Assembly (NCBI GenBank): GCA_937127205.1
Contig: CAKZLS010000244.1
Location: 1-5,535 of the forward strand
Source of the DNA: an uncultured Rhodospirillales bacterium
GTDB lineage: Bacteria; Pseudomonadota; Alphaproteobacteria; Rhodospirillales; Defluviicoccaceae
Length of the DNA stretch: 5,535 nucleotides
Direction of reading: 5' to 3'
A program made the position numbers and the translations under genes. Position 1 is the first letter of the stretch. Each line of letters starts with the position of its first letter. The notes below the pieces were generated by a model. It saw only the letters and a program-made list of their open reading frames with translations, was not told where the DNA came from and did no database searches. Positions 5,295 through 5,535 of this stretch are shown here, piece by piece.

Positions 5295-5483
5295 ATGCTG
5301 ACCGAGGTCATTCTCTGGAACTACTGCAACGTTTGGAAATTTCCCTCCGCCAAACGCGAGGCCGAATTCGAAGCGGCGTATGTCGACAGCGAGTGGGACG
5401 CCTTCGGGCGTGTTATGGACAAAGTGCGGACCAGCGGACATTTCACCGATTGGGCCAAGACCCGCGGAAACGTTGTTCATTAG
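5295..5483 (+). CDS. Unrecognised small protein, 62 residues
   Basis: I do not recognise this protein. It encodes MLTEVILWNYCNVWKFPSAK at its start, then an acidic, aromatic-rich middle (EAEFEAAYVDSEWDAFGRVMDKV, 22-44) and a GHFTDWAKTRGNVVH end. There are four Trp, one Cys, no signal peptide and no transmembrane segment long enough to be convincing, so a soluble cytoplasmic protein is likely. Support for a real gene comes from GGGAG placed 7 bases before the ATG, codon choice rich in C or G at third positions, and a well-formed upstream promoter with a CRP-type operator. An in-frame GTG at 5241 would add 18 residues, but it lies inside the candidate -10 box and lacks a ribosome-binding site, so ATG 5295 is preferred. 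The gene lies 112 bp after the GT2-GtrA gene and appears to have its own promoter. Confidence 0.62.
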   Translation: MLTEVILWNYCNVWKFPSAKREAEFEAAYVDSEWDAFGRVMDKVRTSGHFTDWAKTRGNVVH

Positions 5484-5535
5484 TGGTCTGACTTTGACAT
5501 ATGGTACCCATACGATTGCTTTTCCTGCTCCCCCG
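5484..5535. other. Short tail with a possible -35-like hexamer and a small inverted repeat
   Basis: No gene is visible in these last 52 bases. TTGACA at 5494-5499 is a perfect -35 consensus, but 17 bp on there is only TGCTTT, a poor -10. Directly after it TATGG-TAC-CCATA (5500-5512) is a 5+5 inverted repeat that could be an operator in the spacer. The window ends too soon to judge what follows. No obvious terminator for the 62-residue gene is seen. Confidence 0.25.

Noticed and set aside
4613..5311. A 232-codon minus-strand frame opposite the GT2-GtrA gene
   Set aside because: Its product is rich in Arg, Asp, His and Gln, which is typical of the antisense of a GC-rich membrane protein gene. 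The plus strand has unambiguous GT2 and GtrA motifs.
5494..5522. TTGACA as the -35 of a promoter for a gene beyond the right edge
   Set aside because: At the 17-bp spacing the -10 is TGCTTT, only two matches of six, and the window ends before any gene could be seen. It is noted only as part of the tail.
1..5535. CRISPR arrays, tRNA or rRNA genes, insertion sequences, integrases or toxin-antitoxin pairs
   Set aside because: I saw no regularly spaced repeats, cloverleaf-like sequence, transposase motifs, terminal inverted repeats or paired small toxin-antitoxin frames anywhere in the window.

Overview
The window reads as chromosomal DNA of a motile, Gram-negative alphaproteobacterium, most likely from the Rhodospirillales or a relative. 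The main clue is the compact minus-strand order flgB-flgC-fliE-fliQ-fliR, a layout I associate with that group. High third-position GC in the genes fits. The genus cannot be named from this sequence alone.

Positions 1-1973 (minus strand) hold the start of a flagellar basal-body and export operon: flgB, flgC, fliE, fliQ and the first 155 codons of fliR, which runs off the left edge. Gaps are 12-38 bp, so one transcript is likely. FlgB and FlgC are proximal rod proteins, FliE joins the rod to the MS ring and export gate, and FliQ and FliR are export-gate membrane proteins.

Positions 1974-2302 are a 329-bp divergent intergenic region. It is more AT-rich in its middle and contains a weak sigma-54-like element facing flgB, a 13-bp odd palindrome, a bulged inverted repeat overlapping possible promoter hexamers, and two abutting stem-loops in the presumed leader of the next gene.

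Positions 2303-5182 (plus strand) encode two envelope sugar-transfer proteins: a polytopic GT39/ArnT-like GT-C glycosyltransferase, then a dolichol-phosphate-mannose-synthase-like GT2 fused to a C-terminal GtrA membrane domain. A coherent reading is that the GT2 domain charges a polyprenyl phosphate with a sugar in the cytoplasm, the GtrA domain helps move it across the inner membrane, and the GT39 enzyme transfers the sugar to an acceptor on the periplasmic side. Sugar and acceptor are unknown.

Positions 5183-5535 hold the least expected material. A perfect CRP-type operator (TGTGA-N6-TCACA inside a 6+6 palindrome) is centred exactly 41.5 bp upstream of the start predicted from a TATAGT -10 box, which is class II activator geometry. 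It precedes an unrecognised 62-codon gene whose Shine-Dalgarno sequence lies in a 6-bp GC-rich hairpin ending one base before the ATG. I see no complete novel system. This small, apparently regulated gene is the best candidate for something undescribed.
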